A program made the translations under genes and the position numbers. A stretch of DNA of 64,000 nt from JBLMYQ01 sp050258375. GTDB taxonomy: Bacteria; Bacillota; Clostridia; Acetivibrionales; UBA4821. Shown here piece by piece: positions 1-9,220 of the stretch. The stretch is taken from positions 1 to 64,000 of the forward strand of contig JBLMYQ010000051.1 of the NCBI GenBank assembly GCA_050258375.1, given 5' to 3'. The notes below the pieces were generated by a model. The model did no database searches. It saw only the letters and a program-made list of their open reading frames with translations, and was not told the origin of the DNA. How positions within the stretch are numbered: the first letter of the stretch is position 1; each line of letters begins with the position of its first letter.

Positions 1-294
1 CTCTTTGGGAATCTGAATTTGAAATGGGTCTGAAATGTGGAAGACTATTTCATATTCCTCATTATCCCATTTATATAAGATAAAGAGTTTTTTGCTTATG
101 GGCGCGACTTGTACCACATCACTTTGCTTGATAACCTTTTCATTACCTGATGGGATAATAAGTAATCTATTCCCGAATGAGAAGCTTATACCAATACATA
201 CAATTAGAACAACGCTATAGAAAAATATTTGTACTTGCCAATCCTCCCAAAAAGCTATTTTGTCAAAAACACTTTTTACCATTCTTTTAAACAT
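1..294 (-). CDS. Partial membrane protein of unknown function (N-terminal part)
   Basis: A reverse-strand frame runs from an ATG at 294 to the window edge, 98 codons without a stop, so only the N-terminus is visible. GGAGGT at 302-307 lies 7 nt before this ATG and supports it over the in-frame ATG at 309. A basic, aromatic start (MFKRMVKSVFDKIAFWED) precedes one hydrophobic segment at about residues 20-38, then a polar stretch that probably lies outside the membrane. I do not recognise the family. It is divergent from fhs. Confidence 0.6.
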   Translation of the reverse strand, partial: MFKRMVKSVFDKIAFWEDWQVQIFFYSVVLIVCIGISFSFGNRLLIIPSGNEKVIKQSDVVQVAPISKKLFILYKWDNEEYEIVFHISDPFQIQIPKE

Positions 295-542
295 CCTATC
301 AACCTCCATATTATTAACGTCTTTTTTTATTATTTTTTTTGCTTCCGACCTACCTCACTAAGTGAACCAAAGGTTTCAAAGGTATTCAAATAAAATAGAA
401 CAATAATATTACAATTATACCATGTATCTGGAAGCAGTTCAATCAATTTATGCCCAATTTTTTACTTGCAAAAATGTAATTTAATTTGATATTATTTGAA
501 AGTGTTCTTTAGATTTATAATCAAAACAGGAGGAGAAACTGC

Positions 543-2216
543 ATGAAAAGTGATATTGAAATAGCTCAGGGCGTTAAAATGAAGCCCATTTCTGAAATTG
601 CCGAAACAGCTGGGATACCAGACGAATATATCGAACCTTATGGAAAATATAAAGCCAAGATAGATTTGGGATTCTTCGATAAATTAAAAGCCAACCCAAT
701 CGGTAAGCTGATTTATGTTACTGCAATTACCCCAACCCCTGCAGGAGAAGGGAAAACCACTACTGCAGTAGGCTTGGCACAAGCCTTTGGCAAGCTTGAT
801 AAAAAGGTTATGCTTTGCTTGCGTGAGCCTTCGCTAGGTCCAACCTTTGGAGTTAAAGGCGGCGCCGCAGGAGGAGGATATTCACAAGTGCTGCCTATGG
901 AAGAAATAAATCTGCACTTTACTGGCGATATACACGCTGTAGGTGCAGCACACAATCTTCTTTCTGCAATGCTTGAAAACCATATAGTTAAAGGAAATAC
1001 CCTTGGAATTGACCCAACCCGTATTGTTTGGAAAAGAGTTATTGATATATGTGACCGCCAGCTTAGAAACATTGTTGTCGGTCTTGGCGGAAAAGCCAAT
1101 GGGCTTCCTTTGCAATCCGGATTTGACATTACTGTGGCATCAGAGATTATGGCAATACTTTGTTTGGCAAATGATATGAATGATTTGAGAAAAAGACTTT
1201 CAAACATAATTGTTGCTTATACATATGAAAACAAGCCGGTATATGCTAAAGACCTTAAAGCAGTTGGAGTTATGACAGCTCTGTTAAAAGAAGCTCTCAA
1301 ACCAAACCTTGTTCAAACCATTGAAGGTCAGCCTACCTTGATTCACGGAGGACCTTTTGCAAATGTTGCTCATGGTAATAACTCTGTCATAGCAACAAAA
1401 ATGGGGTTAAAGCTCGCAGATTATGTAGTAACCGAAGGAGGCTTTGCTGCTGATTTAGGGGCTGAAAAATTCTTTGATATTGTTACAAGATCAAGTGGAA
1501 TGAAGCCTGATGTTGCAGTTCTTGTAGCATCAATCAGGGCCTTGAAATCCCATGGCGGAGTAGCAAAGCAGGATTTGAACAATGAAAATTTAAAAGCCCT
1601 TGAGATAGGATTTGCAAATCTTGATCAACATATAGACAACCTCTCAGCAAAATTCGGCCTGCCTGTTATAGTCGCTATCAACAGATTCCCAAGCGATACT
1701 CAAAATGAAATAAGTCTTATTCAGAACCACTGCAAGCAGATTGGTGTACGGCATGCACTGTCTGAAGTTGTTGCCAGAGGCGGAGAAGGCGGAATTCACC
1801 TCGCAAATCAGGTTCTTGAAGCCCTGGAAAAAGATAAAAATAATTTCAAGCCTATTTATGAGCTTGAAGCATCCATTCAGGATAAAATCAAAACCATAGC
1901 AAAAGAGGTTTACCGTGCTGACGATGTTATATTTACTGCACAAGCAAGCAAGGAAATCAAGCTGTTAACAGAAATGGGCTTTGGTTCCCTTCCAATATGT
2001 ATTGCAAAAACACAAATGTCATTTTCAGATGATGCAGCCTTAAAAGGTGCACCTAGAGGTTGGACTCTCACAGTACGAGAAGTAAAGGTAAGCTCCGGCG
2101 CCGGATTCATTGTTGCACTCACAGGCACAATGGTTACCATGCCGGGACTTCCTAAAGAACCTGCCGCAGAACGAATAGATATCCTTGAAGATGGAAGAAT
2201 AGTAGGATTATTTTAA
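543..2216 (+). CDS. fhs: Formate-tetrahydrofolate ligase
   Basis: The 557-residue product joins formate to tetrahydrofolate at the cost of ATP, giving 10-formyl-THF in the cytoplasm. This is the entry step of the methyl branch of the Wood-Ljungdahl pathway and also feeds purine synthesis. Length matches the family (about 555-560). The nucleotide-binding loop [12 protein letters not shown] is at about residues 64-74, and the family stretches [19 protein letters not shown] and [13 protein letters not shown] are intact. A clear ribosome site (AGGAGGAG) precedes the ATG. It stands alone, with an AT-rich hairpin downstream. Confidence 0.97.
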   Translation: MKSDIEIAQGVKMKPISEIAETAGIPDEYIEPYGKYKAKIDLGFFDKLKANPIGKLIYVTAITPTPAGEGKTTTAVGLAQAFGKLDKKVMLCLREPSLGPTFGVKGGAAGGGYSQVLPMEEINLHFTGDIHAVGAAHNLLSAMLENHIVKGNTLGIDPTRIVWKRVIDICDRQLRNIVVGLGGKANGLPLQSGFDITVASEIMAILCLANDMNDLRKRLSNIIVAYTYENKPVYAKDLKAVGVMTALLKEALKPNLVQTIEGQPTLIHGGPFANVAHGNNSVIATKMGLKLADYVVTEGGFAADLGAEKFFDIVTRSSGMKPDVAVLVASIRALKSHGGVAKQDLNNENLKALEIGFANLDQHIDNLSAKFGLPVIVAINRFPSDTQNEISLIQNHCKQIGVRHALSEVVARGGEGGIHLANQVLEALEKDKNNFKPIYELEASIQDKIKTIAKEVYRADDVIFTAQASKEIKLLTEMGFGSLPICIAKTQMSFSDDAALKGAPRGWTLTVREVKVSSGAGFIVALTGTMVTMPGLPKEPAAERIDILEDGRIVGLF

Positions 2217-2255
2217 AAATTTTTTTAACAAAACCTTTTTCTATATATTAGTTTT

Positions 2256-2294
2256 AATAAATCTATTTTTTATATTATAAAAAATAGATTTATT
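2256..2294. terminator. AT-rich 16-bp inverted repeat after fhs
   Basis: Perfect arms at 2256-2271 and 2279-2294 flank a 7-nt loop, 40 bp after the fhs stop codon. It lies between convergent genes, so it could stop transcription from both sides. The stem is almost all A and T and the following T-run is weak, so its strength as an intrinsic terminator is uncertain. Confidence 0.5.
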
Positions 2295-2424
2295 CGTTTC
2301 AATTCAGATAGCAACGCTGGATATTTCTGAGGACCCTTCTAAAAAGTATTTCTCGAAACATCCAACTTAGTTGTATTCCTTAATGGTCATGAATTTACAC
2401 TCATAAATCATTTTTTATAATTAA

Positions 2425-4236
2425 TCATATAATCAGTCTTACTTCCCCAAAGTCTTCAATGGTATATTTCATGTGCTCTCCCGGTGTACCAATAAACATA
2501 TAGTTCTTGGCAACCCCAAACTTTTCAGATAATTCTTCTATAGTTTTCGGACAAAATTCTCCCTTTATCATCTCAAAATCAATCTTGATATCAGGGAAAG
2601 CCTCGTCTATCCATCTTATATCATCTTTAAGCTTTGGAGGAATTTCTGATTCATCCTTATAGAGATGCACAAATTTTATTCTCTTTGCCTGTTCATTTTT
2701 TCTAACGTAAAGCATTACTTCCAAAAGGTTTGCCCTGCTGTCCCCTCTTGTAAAATAAATCAACTTTAACTCTTTTATTTTTCTAATCTTGTGGATAATA
2801 AGCCTTGCAATCTTATGCTCATTTTTATCCACAATCTCGAATACGTATTTTACCATATGCAGTAATGCCTTTAGGACATCAATTCTTACAAACATAATTC
2901 CCACTATGGCTATGGTTGGCAAGAAATAAATTAAAAAGTACAGTAGATTTTTGGGGTCAAGCAGTATATTCCCTACCATGCCCAAAACCGTAGACATAAG
3001 CGCCAGAACTACCGTAAGCCCGCTTGCAACATATTTTCTTTTAAGCTTGCCTCTTCTTATCTTAAGCAGTATATTTCCAAGGGCAAATAGGCTCATAACT
3101 CCAAGAAAAGATATTGTATATACAGCAGCAATAGTTAGCGTATTACCATTTGTAAGAAGTATAATTGATGTACAAAGTAAGAAAAACAGAATTATTATTA
3201 TAAAATTTGTTTTTCTCTTCCCTGTTTTAAGCAAAAATTGTGGCAAGCATCTATCCAAAGTCATTCTTTTTATCAATCCACCAACACCAACATAAGATGT
3301 TAATACTGCTCCTGAAAGTACAAGTGCAGCATCTATCGAAATCAAGTATTTGAGCCACCCTATTCCCATAGAGCCCGCTGCTGCAGATAACACAAAATCC
3401 TTATTAGCCCTTGCAGCATCAATCGGAAGCACTCCCAGAGCAATTACTGAAATCAAAGGATTAAATATTGATACGGTAATCAACATATTTCTTAATGTTT
3501 TAACGAAAACACCCGGCTTTTGTTCTTCAACAAAATTTGCTGATGTTTCAAATCCTGAAATACCCAAAAGAGCTGCCGAGAATCCAAAAAACAACCCAAC
3601 CGCAAGGTTGTGCGGGTCAAATGTGTTTAAGTTAGCTTGAAATATATTTAAATGCCCCGGAATGTAGAACAGACCAAACAATACGAAAGCAGTTAATGTC
3701 AGTAGGTGAAATACAAAAAATACTGTTGCAACTACTGCCGATTCTCCAATGCCGATTATAGTCAGAACAGCGAATGTAAATAAAACAAGAATAGTTCCGG
3801 GTATTATAAAGGACTTAACAGACGGAACTATTGAAGAAAAATAATATACCGCCGTCATTGCTGATACAACTGCTGTCGCAATATACGCCAGTATTGACAT
3901 ACATGCCGCAGTACTGGCTCTAAACTTTGATGTTGTATTCAAAAGACAGTTATAAGCTCCTCCGTTCAAAGGCAGCGCCGTTACAACTTCAGAATAAACC
4001 TTTTTATATAAATACAAAACCAAAACAATTATCAGTAAAGCAACCGGGGCCAAAATCCCTGCATAAAAAATAGAAATGCCTGCAACATATAAACAGCTTG
4101 AACTGATATCATTTCCGCATATACTGGTTGCGAAAAGCTCTCCAAGCTTTTTCGATTTTGGTTCTACTGCTTTTTTATTTTTTGCTGATTTGGTATATTG
4201 GACTTTGCCGGCAAGTTTTTTGGGTGAAAGACTCAT
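2425..4236 (-). CDS. APC-superfamily amino acid permease with cytoplasmic C-terminal domain
   Basis: The 603-residue membrane protein has about a dozen hydrophobic segments between residues 60 and 450. The first carries a motif typical of amino acid-polyamine-organocation carriers (AGILAPVALLI, then LPLNGGAYNCL). After the last segment an amphipathic linker leads to a soluble domain of about 130 residues (IKELKLIYFTRGDSRANLL onward) that may be a regulatory USP-like fold. The role is probably uptake of an amino acid or polyamine; the substrate cannot be told. The gene is monocistronic and convergent with fhs. Confidence 0.82.
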   Translation of the reverse strand: MSLSPKKLAGKVQYTKSAKNKKAVEPKSKKLGELFATSICGNDISSSCLYVAGISIFYAGILAPVALLIIVLVLYLYKKVYSEVVTALPLNGGAYNCLLNTTSKFRASTAACMSILAYIATAVVSAMTAVYYFSSIVPSVKSFIIPGTILVLFTFAVLTIIGIGESAVVATVFFVFHLLTLTAFVLFGLFYIPGHLNIFQANLNTFDPHNLAVGLFFGFSAALLGISGFETSANFVEEQKPGVFVKTLRNMLITVSIFNPLISVIALGVLPIDAARANKDFVLSAAAGSMGIGWLKYLISIDAALVLSGAVLTSYVGVGGLIKRMTLDRCLPQFLLKTGKRKTNFIIIILFFLLCTSIILLTNGNTLTIAAVYTISFLGVMSLFALGNILLKIRRGKLKRKYVASGLTVVLALMSTVLGMVGNILLDPKNLLYFLIYFLPTIAIVGIMFVRIDVLKALLHMVKYVFEIVDKNEHKIARLIIHKIRKIKELKLIYFTRGDSRANLLEVMLYVRKNEQAKRIKFVHLYKDESEIPPKLKDDIRWIDEAFPDIKIDFEMIKGEFCPKTIEELSEKFGVAKNYMFIGTPGEHMKYTIEDFGEVRLII

Positions 4237-4328
4237 GTTAATCTCATCCCTTCAGATCTGAAATTTGTCTTTTATTACTTATTAACATATATTTATTTTA
4301 CATTGCGTCATAAATATTTTCAACTCCA

Positions 4329-4430
4329 GACCCTCCTACCCTTCCTGACAAGGGAGCGAACAGCAAATTCGATGAAGATTTTTCTGTAAAAAAATACTTT
4401 TCGTCCCCTTTTAGGGGAGAAAGAGGGGTC
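4329..4430. repeat. MITE-like element, short copy (102 bp)
   Basis: The ends are inverted copies of each other: GACCCTCCTACCCTTCC... on the left, and on the right ...GGGGAGAAAGAGGGGTC, which reads GACCCCTCTTTCTCCCC on the other strand. A related 178-bp copy sits at 38986-39163 and shares the inner block ATGAAG...TTTTCTGTA...TACTTTTCG in the same orientation. There is no transposase. I could not identify a target-site duplication. Confidence 0.6.
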
Positions 4431-4527
4431 TAAGACATTTTTAGGGAGTATTTATTTTTTGATTTTTTCAATATTTTGCTTCGTGCGTTTTCCCTATCCA
4501 CTTCTAATCTACCAAATAAGTTCCTCT

Positions 4528-5253
4528 TCAATATATTGCCTTTGACTTGAAAGTCTGCAGCTCTTCAGGGGTACCTAAAACATATACTTTATCAGGACTA
4601 ACATGAGAAATGTATACACTTCCCCCTTTTTGTATCAGGAGATTATACAATGGCGCTACATATTTCTCGCCTTTCTCCATATTATCATTTTTCGAGTAAT
4701 ATTCATTATATAAATCTTGATACATCTTACAAGATTTGAAGTAATAAGCACCTAAAGTACAATTATCAGATATTTTCTGTTTTTCTCTGACTTCAATTGC
4801 TTTGCCGGTTTCATCAAGCTTAACAAAACTCCAATGCTCTCCCGGTACGTTGAAGCATGGAATAAACCCGTCGCCTTTTATCTGGGAAGAGTTCATTTCG
4901 TTTGGTTCAACAAACGTATCTATATTATATATAAGCAGAGGCTCTTCAGCAGCCCAATATTTTGAAGCTATCATTGCAGTTGCAGCTTGCCCGTCTGTTA
5001 AATAATCAATTTCAATAATTTTGTACTCATTCAAACCAAAATTTTTGCACTTATCAGCTATAAATTCAGATGCGTTATCTTCGGTTCTAACAATAAATAT
5101 ATATTTTGTTGAGCCTTGATTAAAACCAAAAAGACTGCTCATCGACCATTCAAATAAAGTTTTTCCATGTGCTTCAATCATATATTTAGGCTGTGCAAAC
5201 CCTGCTTTTTTAAACCTTGAACCTAGCCCTGCCATAGTAATAACAATATTCAT
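4528..5253 (-). CDS. Sugar-phosphate/choline-type nucleotidyltransferase (GT-A fold)
   Basis: The 241-residue protein opens with the nucleotidyltransferase signature MAGLGSRFKKAGFAQPKYMI at about residues 7-26. A metal-binding-type acidic motif (IYNIDTFV) follows near residue 110. Such enzymes activate a phosphorylated sugar or alcohol with an NTP for glycan assembly. It is last in the surface-glycan operon, and its ATG directly follows the stop codon of the HAD gene. A kinase-like gene and a phosphatase-like gene upstream suggest the three act on one precursor. The substrate is unknown. Confidence 0.8.
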   Translation of the reverse strand: MNIVITMAGLGSRFKKAGFAQPKYMIEAHGKTLFEWSMSSLFGFNQGSTKYIFIVRTEDNASEFIADKCKNFGLNEYKIIEIDYLTDGQAATAMIASKYWAAEEPLLIYNIDTFVEPNEMNSSQIKGDGFIPCFNVPGEHWSFVKLDETGKAIEVREKQKISDNCTLGAYYFKSCKMYQDLYNEYYSKNDNMEKGEKYVAPLYNLLIQKGGSVYISHVSPDKVYVLGTPEELQTFKSKAIY

Positions 5254-5652
5254 TTACTTCAAATCCTCCCTTGATTTTTCGCACAGTATTTCCAATTCTT
5301 CAAAGCTGTAATTTAATAATTCATCTGGTCTAACAGCCCTATCATCAACATATATACCTCTAAATCCCGCCCAAGGCTTTCCATAAATTATTTCATCATA
5401 AGGGATTTCCCACTTATCAAGCCATGCCAGCATAATCTTTGCTGTATTAGCATTTATTAGTCCGATATTTCCATTATAAGAATTTACATTTCTGGATGTA
5501 AATAAAACAATCCTGGCACCTTGCTGCTTATATTCACGAAGCTTATTCACCATATTTGAATAAGGTACTAAATCTTCATACTTTTCCCCTTTCTCTTTTA
5601 TAGGACAAAGGGTTCCATCAACATCAAATATAAGGGTTACTTTTTCATACAT
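5254..5652 (-). CDS. Small HAD-superfamily phosphatase of a glycan locus
   Basis: The 132-residue protein has HAD motif I (DVDGTLCP, residues 9-16), motif II (VLFTSRN), and a late acidic motif (IYVDDRAVRP). It lacks a large cap domain, as in small phosphatases coded in capsule loci. It overlaps the kinase-like gene by 16 bp and abuts the nucleotidyltransferase, so the three are probably translationally coupled. It may remove a phosphate during precursor synthesis, but its substrate cannot be read from sequence. Confidence 0.78.
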   Translation of the reverse strand: MYEKVTLIFDVDGTLCPIKEKGEKYEDLVPYSNMVNKLREYKQQGARIVLFTSRNVNSYNGNIGLINANTAKIMLAWLDKWEIPYDEIIYGKPWAGFRGIYVDDRAVRPDELLNYSFEELEILCEKSREDLK

Positions 5653-7100
5653 AGTTTCACCTCTTTTAATATTTCAATTGCATTCAGCAAAAGACCAAGT
5701 ACTTTTTGAGGATAATCCATATGCAATGGCAGCATTGACAAAAACAAGGATGCTTCAAACAACCTTACGCAAGCATAGCTGTAACCATTTTCCTCCAAAT
5801 AATTTTTGAATATATTTACAAACTTTGTGTTATCAAAATCAATTTTAAGATTTAACTTGAAGCTCTCATCCAGAGTTATCTCATACAATCCCCTGTTAAA
5901 AAAATCATACCTGCCGCATATAGAATGTGAAAGCTTCGCCATATCATAATAAGGATTTGTCCATAGCTGCTCTTCCTCCAGGGCACCTTTAGGGTCAATC
6001 AATTTCAATATCGAAGCTTCTTTGTTGTACAGCATATTTGAAAAGCACAAATCTCCATGACCAATTACGCTAATTGGTTCAAACTTTATTTTCTTATTAA
6101 CTAACTCATACAAATTTTTATAATCTAAAATTATATCATCAAATTTTGAATAATCAGTTCCAGCCTGTATATAGCTTTCAAATGTTCCATACAACTTGTG
6201 TTCTTTAAATCCCAACACTCTTTTTTCTAATTTATCAATATACAAATCATCTGCGATAGTCTTGTATTCCATTGCTGATACATTCTTTTTATGACGGCTG
6301 TTGATAAAACACAATGTTCTTTTTAATATGCTTTCAAATTCTTCAATACTAATTGCTCCGTGTACCCACCTTATTCCCAAATCAGCCATTTGATAACGTT
6401 CCATGGAATAAGACGCAGTATTCTCGTTCTCTCTATAATTAAATGGCAGAACAAACCACATTTTCATTTCTTCCGGCAGCATGTGGTATAAACTATACTC
6501 GCTCTTTATTTTTGTTTTTTCCGTAGATGTTTTGGTTACGATATAGTCATTGCCTTGAATTGAGTTGAAAAATCTTGCTTCAAACCCGCCCGATATGTAT
6601 TTCAAAAAACTGTCATGTGTTGAAATATCCGTTAAAGCTCTGGTATTCATTTTATCAAAATCAAGGTTTTCGGGTATGCAATTGGTAGCTTCAATTGATA
6701 AGCATAATTTTAAATATTTTATATAATCTTCAACATTATAAAACATAATCATTGCAGGCAATGGTGACATAACCAGAACATTTTGCTTTATATACTTTGA
6801 TTTTTGAATTAATATATTAAACTCATCAGTATCATTTATCATAAAACAAGAATAAAGATGGATAATAGGCGTATTTACAGATAAACCCTCCATATTTCTT
6901 ATCAATAAGGAAATCTGCTCACATCTGGACAAATCATAAAATTCAGTTATGAAATCAAATTTTGTTATATTTTCAAAGCAGTAGCTTTTTAGACTTTTTC
7001 TCTTTAATATTATGTCTCCAAATGATTTCTCTCCAATTATATCTTGTATTTTATCATCAGGTTTACGAGTATTATCATATACGCATAATACTTTGTTCAT
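5637..7100 (-). CDS. APH/choline-kinase-like phosphotransferase, glycan locus
   Basis: In this 487-residue protein the C-terminal half has the kinase catalytic loop GHGDLCFSNMLYN followed by the metal-binding LIDPKG, as in aminoglycoside and choline kinase-like enzymes. The first 150 residues show no motif I know and may be an extra domain. The start is supported by ACGGAGGT ahead of ATG 7100. It lies between the flippase-like gene and the HAD gene. A sugar or small alcohol is the likely substrate; antibiotic resistance is unlikely in this context. Confidence 0.72.
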   Translation of the reverse strand: MNKVLCVYDNTRKPDDKIQDIIGEKSFGDIILKRKSLKSYCFENITKFDFITEFYDLSRCEQISLLIRNMEGLSVNTPIIHLYSCFMINDTDEFNILIQKSKYIKQNVLVMSPLPAMIMFYNVEDYIKYLKLCLSIEATNCIPENLDFDKMNTRALTDISTHDSFLKYISGGFEARFFNSIQGNDYIVTKTSTEKTKIKSEYSLYHMLPEEMKMWFVLPFNYRENENTASYSMERYQMADLGIRWVHGAISIEEFESILKRTLCFINSRHKKNVSAMEYKTIADDLYIDKLEKRVLGFKEHKLYGTFESYIQAGTDYSKFDDIILDYKNLYELVNKKIKFEPISVIGHGDLCFSNMLYNKEASILKLIDPKGALEEEQLWTNPYYDMAKLSHSICGRYDFFNRGLYEITLDESFKLNLKIDFDNTKFVNIFKNYLEENGYSYACVRLFEASLFLSMLPLHMDYPQKVLGLLLNAIEILKEVKLCMKK

Positions 7101-7965
7101 TTTTTTTGACCTCCGTTTTTATATATGAAGCAGTATATATTATTACTGTAATCAACGCAAAAACAATGCTGCTCAAGCAGACATAAATAATTAACAATTC
7201 ATTTTTTCCGATTGTAAATGCAGAATTCAAATAGATTATAAAATCATTCATAGTAAATGAGAATCCGCACATTTTCGATAAATCAAATAAAGCAAAGCAC
7301 TCCACTCCCCATGCCAAGCATGACAGCAATAAAATTGTCGATGCTCGTCCTTTTAGCAATTGCTTAGAATATGCATCCCATTTGCTTGCTCTCTCAAAAT
7401 GTTCAAGCATTGGAATTACATTTTTTGACCAGACATTCAGCACCAAGAATTTATTAAAGTATCTGTATGTGGTTGGGAAAAGGAAATATATTGTTGTAAA
7501 AAACAGCACAAATGCCAAAATGACAAAGGATAAGATGGATAGTGATTTATACTTCAGTATTTCATAAGGGATAAGAATAACAATCAAAACGCAGGTATCA
7601 AAAAATCTATCAATTAATACTCCTAATATTCCGATTTCATAATTTTTTATCTCTCTACCATAGCAATAAATTCGAAAAATCTCAAATGATTTGAAAGGTA
7701 ATGTTATGTTTATAAAAGTGGTTTTTATGTATAGCTTTATAAAGCGCCGAAAAGGTATCTTCTGTTCAAATAAAATCAAATAAAATCTTAACGCCTTTAA
7801 ACAATGGACAAGCATTATTACTAAAACAGCAATGATTATATAAGTAATGCTCTCTCTTCTTGCCATTAAATGTAAGGCAGAGGAGCTTGTAATCATCTTT
7901 GTTAGAAAATAAAATGCAGTAAATATGAAAATTAAATTTACAATAATATAGAGCTTCTTTTTCAT
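7075..7965 (-). CDS. LPG-synthase-TM/AglD-like integral membrane protein
   Basis: The 296-residue protein has about seven to eight hydrophobic segments. Its pattern (HCLKALRFYLIL, then LPFKSFEIFRIYCYG and GVLIDRFFD) fits the flippase-like transmembrane family related to lysylphosphatidylglycerol synthase. Members often sit beside polyprenyl-phosphate glycosyltransferases. It overlaps the GT2 gene by 4 bp and the kinase-like gene by 26 bp. It may move a lipid-linked intermediate, which is inference from family and context. Confidence 0.7.
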   Translation of the reverse strand: MKKKLYIIVNLIFIFTAFYFLTKMITSSSALHLMARRESITYIIIAVLVIMLVHCLKALRFYLILFEQKIPFRRFIKLYIKTTFINITLPFKSFEIFRIYCYGREIKNYEIGILGVLIDRFFDTCVLIVILIPYEILKYKSLSILSFVILAFVLFFTTIYFLFPTTYRYFNKFLVLNVWSKNVIPMLEHFERASKWDAYSKQLLKGRASTILLLSCLAWGVECFALFDLSKMCGFSFTMNDFIIYLNSAFTIGKNELLIIYVCLSSIVFALITVIIYTASYIKTEVKKNEQSIMRI

Positions 7966-8771
7966 AATTTTTTACTCTTTGGACTTTCAAAAATAATTTG
8001 TGCTGTATAATCATCTCTCTTAACTTCACGTAATTCTTTTTTTATAAAGTAGCCTTTATTAAAAAAATATTTAAACAGCATCTTTAATACATTTAAAGCT
8101 TGATTAAACATTTTTACATTTGAAACCTGATCATCCTCCCTCCATGAAATAGGAAAGAACATAATGTTTTGATTATAATAATCAGATGCCAATATCATAC
8201 AATAGTTAAAGGTCAAATTATCAGGAAATTTAAAATAGAATTTATTTTTAAGCATATTCACATTATATAAATTAAGTCCTGAACCCAAGTCATATATTCT
8301 TTTCCCTGCAGCAATAGAGAAGAGAAAATTATATACTCTATTTCCGAATGTTCTAAAAGCAGAATAGCCTTTTAATTTTGAACCCTTTTGAAACCTTGCC
8401 CCTAAACAGCAATCATAGTTTATATATTTTTCTGATTTTAGCACAGGCAACAAATCGCGAATATCCCCTTGATCATCTCCATGTAATACAATAACATAGT
8501 CAAAATTATTCTCTATTGCATAAGCAAATGCTACTTTATGGGAGCCGCCCAATCCATAATTCTCATCGTTTCTTAGCAGCTTTATCGGCAAATCCGGCTT
8601 GGCTGCAATAAACTCCGTTATTACTTTTTCCGTATTATCAGTACTACGATTATTTACAACTATTATTTCTGATATATAAGACAAAACCTCATTATCAATT
8701 TGATTCAGCACTCTTATGATTTGCTTTTCACAGTTATAACCTGGTATAAAAAGTAGAAACTTCTCTTTCAA
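7962..8771 (-). CDS. Family 2 glycosyltransferase (polyprenyl-phosphate type)
   Basis: A 269-residue GT-A enzyme. It has the nucleotide-sugar fold start (FIPGYNCEKQI), the VVNNRSTDNT motif, and the acidic pair in LHGDDQGD, as in dolichyl-phosphate-mannose synthase-like proteins. The in-frame GTG at 8780 lies inside the ribosome site GAGGTG, so TTG 8771 with 6-nt spacing is the better start. With the adjacent GtrA-like and GT-C-like genes it likely makes a lipid-phosphate sugar that is flipped and used outside the membrane. Confidence 0.82.
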   Translation of the reverse strand: MKEKFLLFIPGYNCEKQIIRVLNQIDNEVLSYISEIIVVNNRSTDNTEKVITEFIAAKPDLPIKLLRNDENYGLGGSHKVAFAYAIENNFDYVIVLHGDDQGDIRDLLPVLKSEKYINYDCCLGARFQKGSKLKGYSAFRTFGNRVYNFLFSIAAGKRIYDLGSGLNLYNVNMLKNKFYFKFPDNLTFNYCMILASDYYNQNIMFFPISWREDDQVSNVKMFNQALNVLKMLFKYFFNKGYFIKKELREVKRDDYTAQIIFESPKSKKL

Positions 8772-8794
8772 TAAACCCACCTCAATATAATTTA

Positions 8795-9220
8795 TTATAG
8801 CTTTTCTATTAACAGTTTCATAGTAATAAAGTTAATTATTACAGTAAAGCATGTAATTATCAGCTTGATGATAATTTTTATATAATTCAGAATTAGTGTA
8901 TATCTCACCAATTCGCTTTGCATGAACCAATAATACATTAATTGTCCTATCCATGAAACAAAAAGCACCAGCAGTACCTGATATACAAAATAAATAATAT
9001 ATTTATGCCCAAGCTTTAATCTGCTTTTTTTCTGAACAAAGGTTCTACGGGTTGATGTAAAAAACACGAATGTGACAGCAGGAATTGCACTAAGCATATT
9101 TGCTTGAAATATATTTAAAAAGAAAAAATTTATAATTATTAAATAGCAGGAAAAATCAATAATCCAACCCATCCCTGAAATTATAACAAAAGAAATCCCC
9201 TGCTTAAAAAGCTTATACAA
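8795..9220 (-). CDS. GtrA-like membrane protein
   Basis: The 141-residue protein has four hydrophobic segments and the GtrA-family layout, starting MYKLFKQGISFVIISGMGW with a basic loop (STRRTFVQKKS) after the second segment. GtrA proteins are thought to help flip polyprenyl-phosphate-linked sugars. The start is TTG with GAAAGGAAG upstream, overlapping the stop of the preceding gene by 8 bp. It sits between GT2 and the GT-C-like gene, the usual order for such trios. Confidence 0.8.
   Translation of the reverse strand: MYKLFKQGISFVIISGMGWIIDFSCYLIIINFFFLNIFQANMLSAIPAVTFVFFTSTRRTFVQKKSRLKLGHKYIIYFVYQVLLVLFVSWIGQLMYYWFMQSELVRYTLILNYIKIIIKLIITCFTVIINFITMKLLIEKL

Noticed and set aside
295..542. 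THF-type riboswitch ahead of fhs
   Set aside because: The fhs leader is short and AT-rich, and I could not find the conserved folate-aptamer core.
713..1207. Long reverse-strand frame of 164 codons inside fhs
   Set aside because: It lies wholly inside the highly conserved fhs gene and has no ribosome site; it is a codon-bias shadow.
5637..7100. Aminoglycoside resistance kinase
   Set aside because: The catalytic loop is shared with choline and sugar kinases, and the gene is embedded in a glycan operon.
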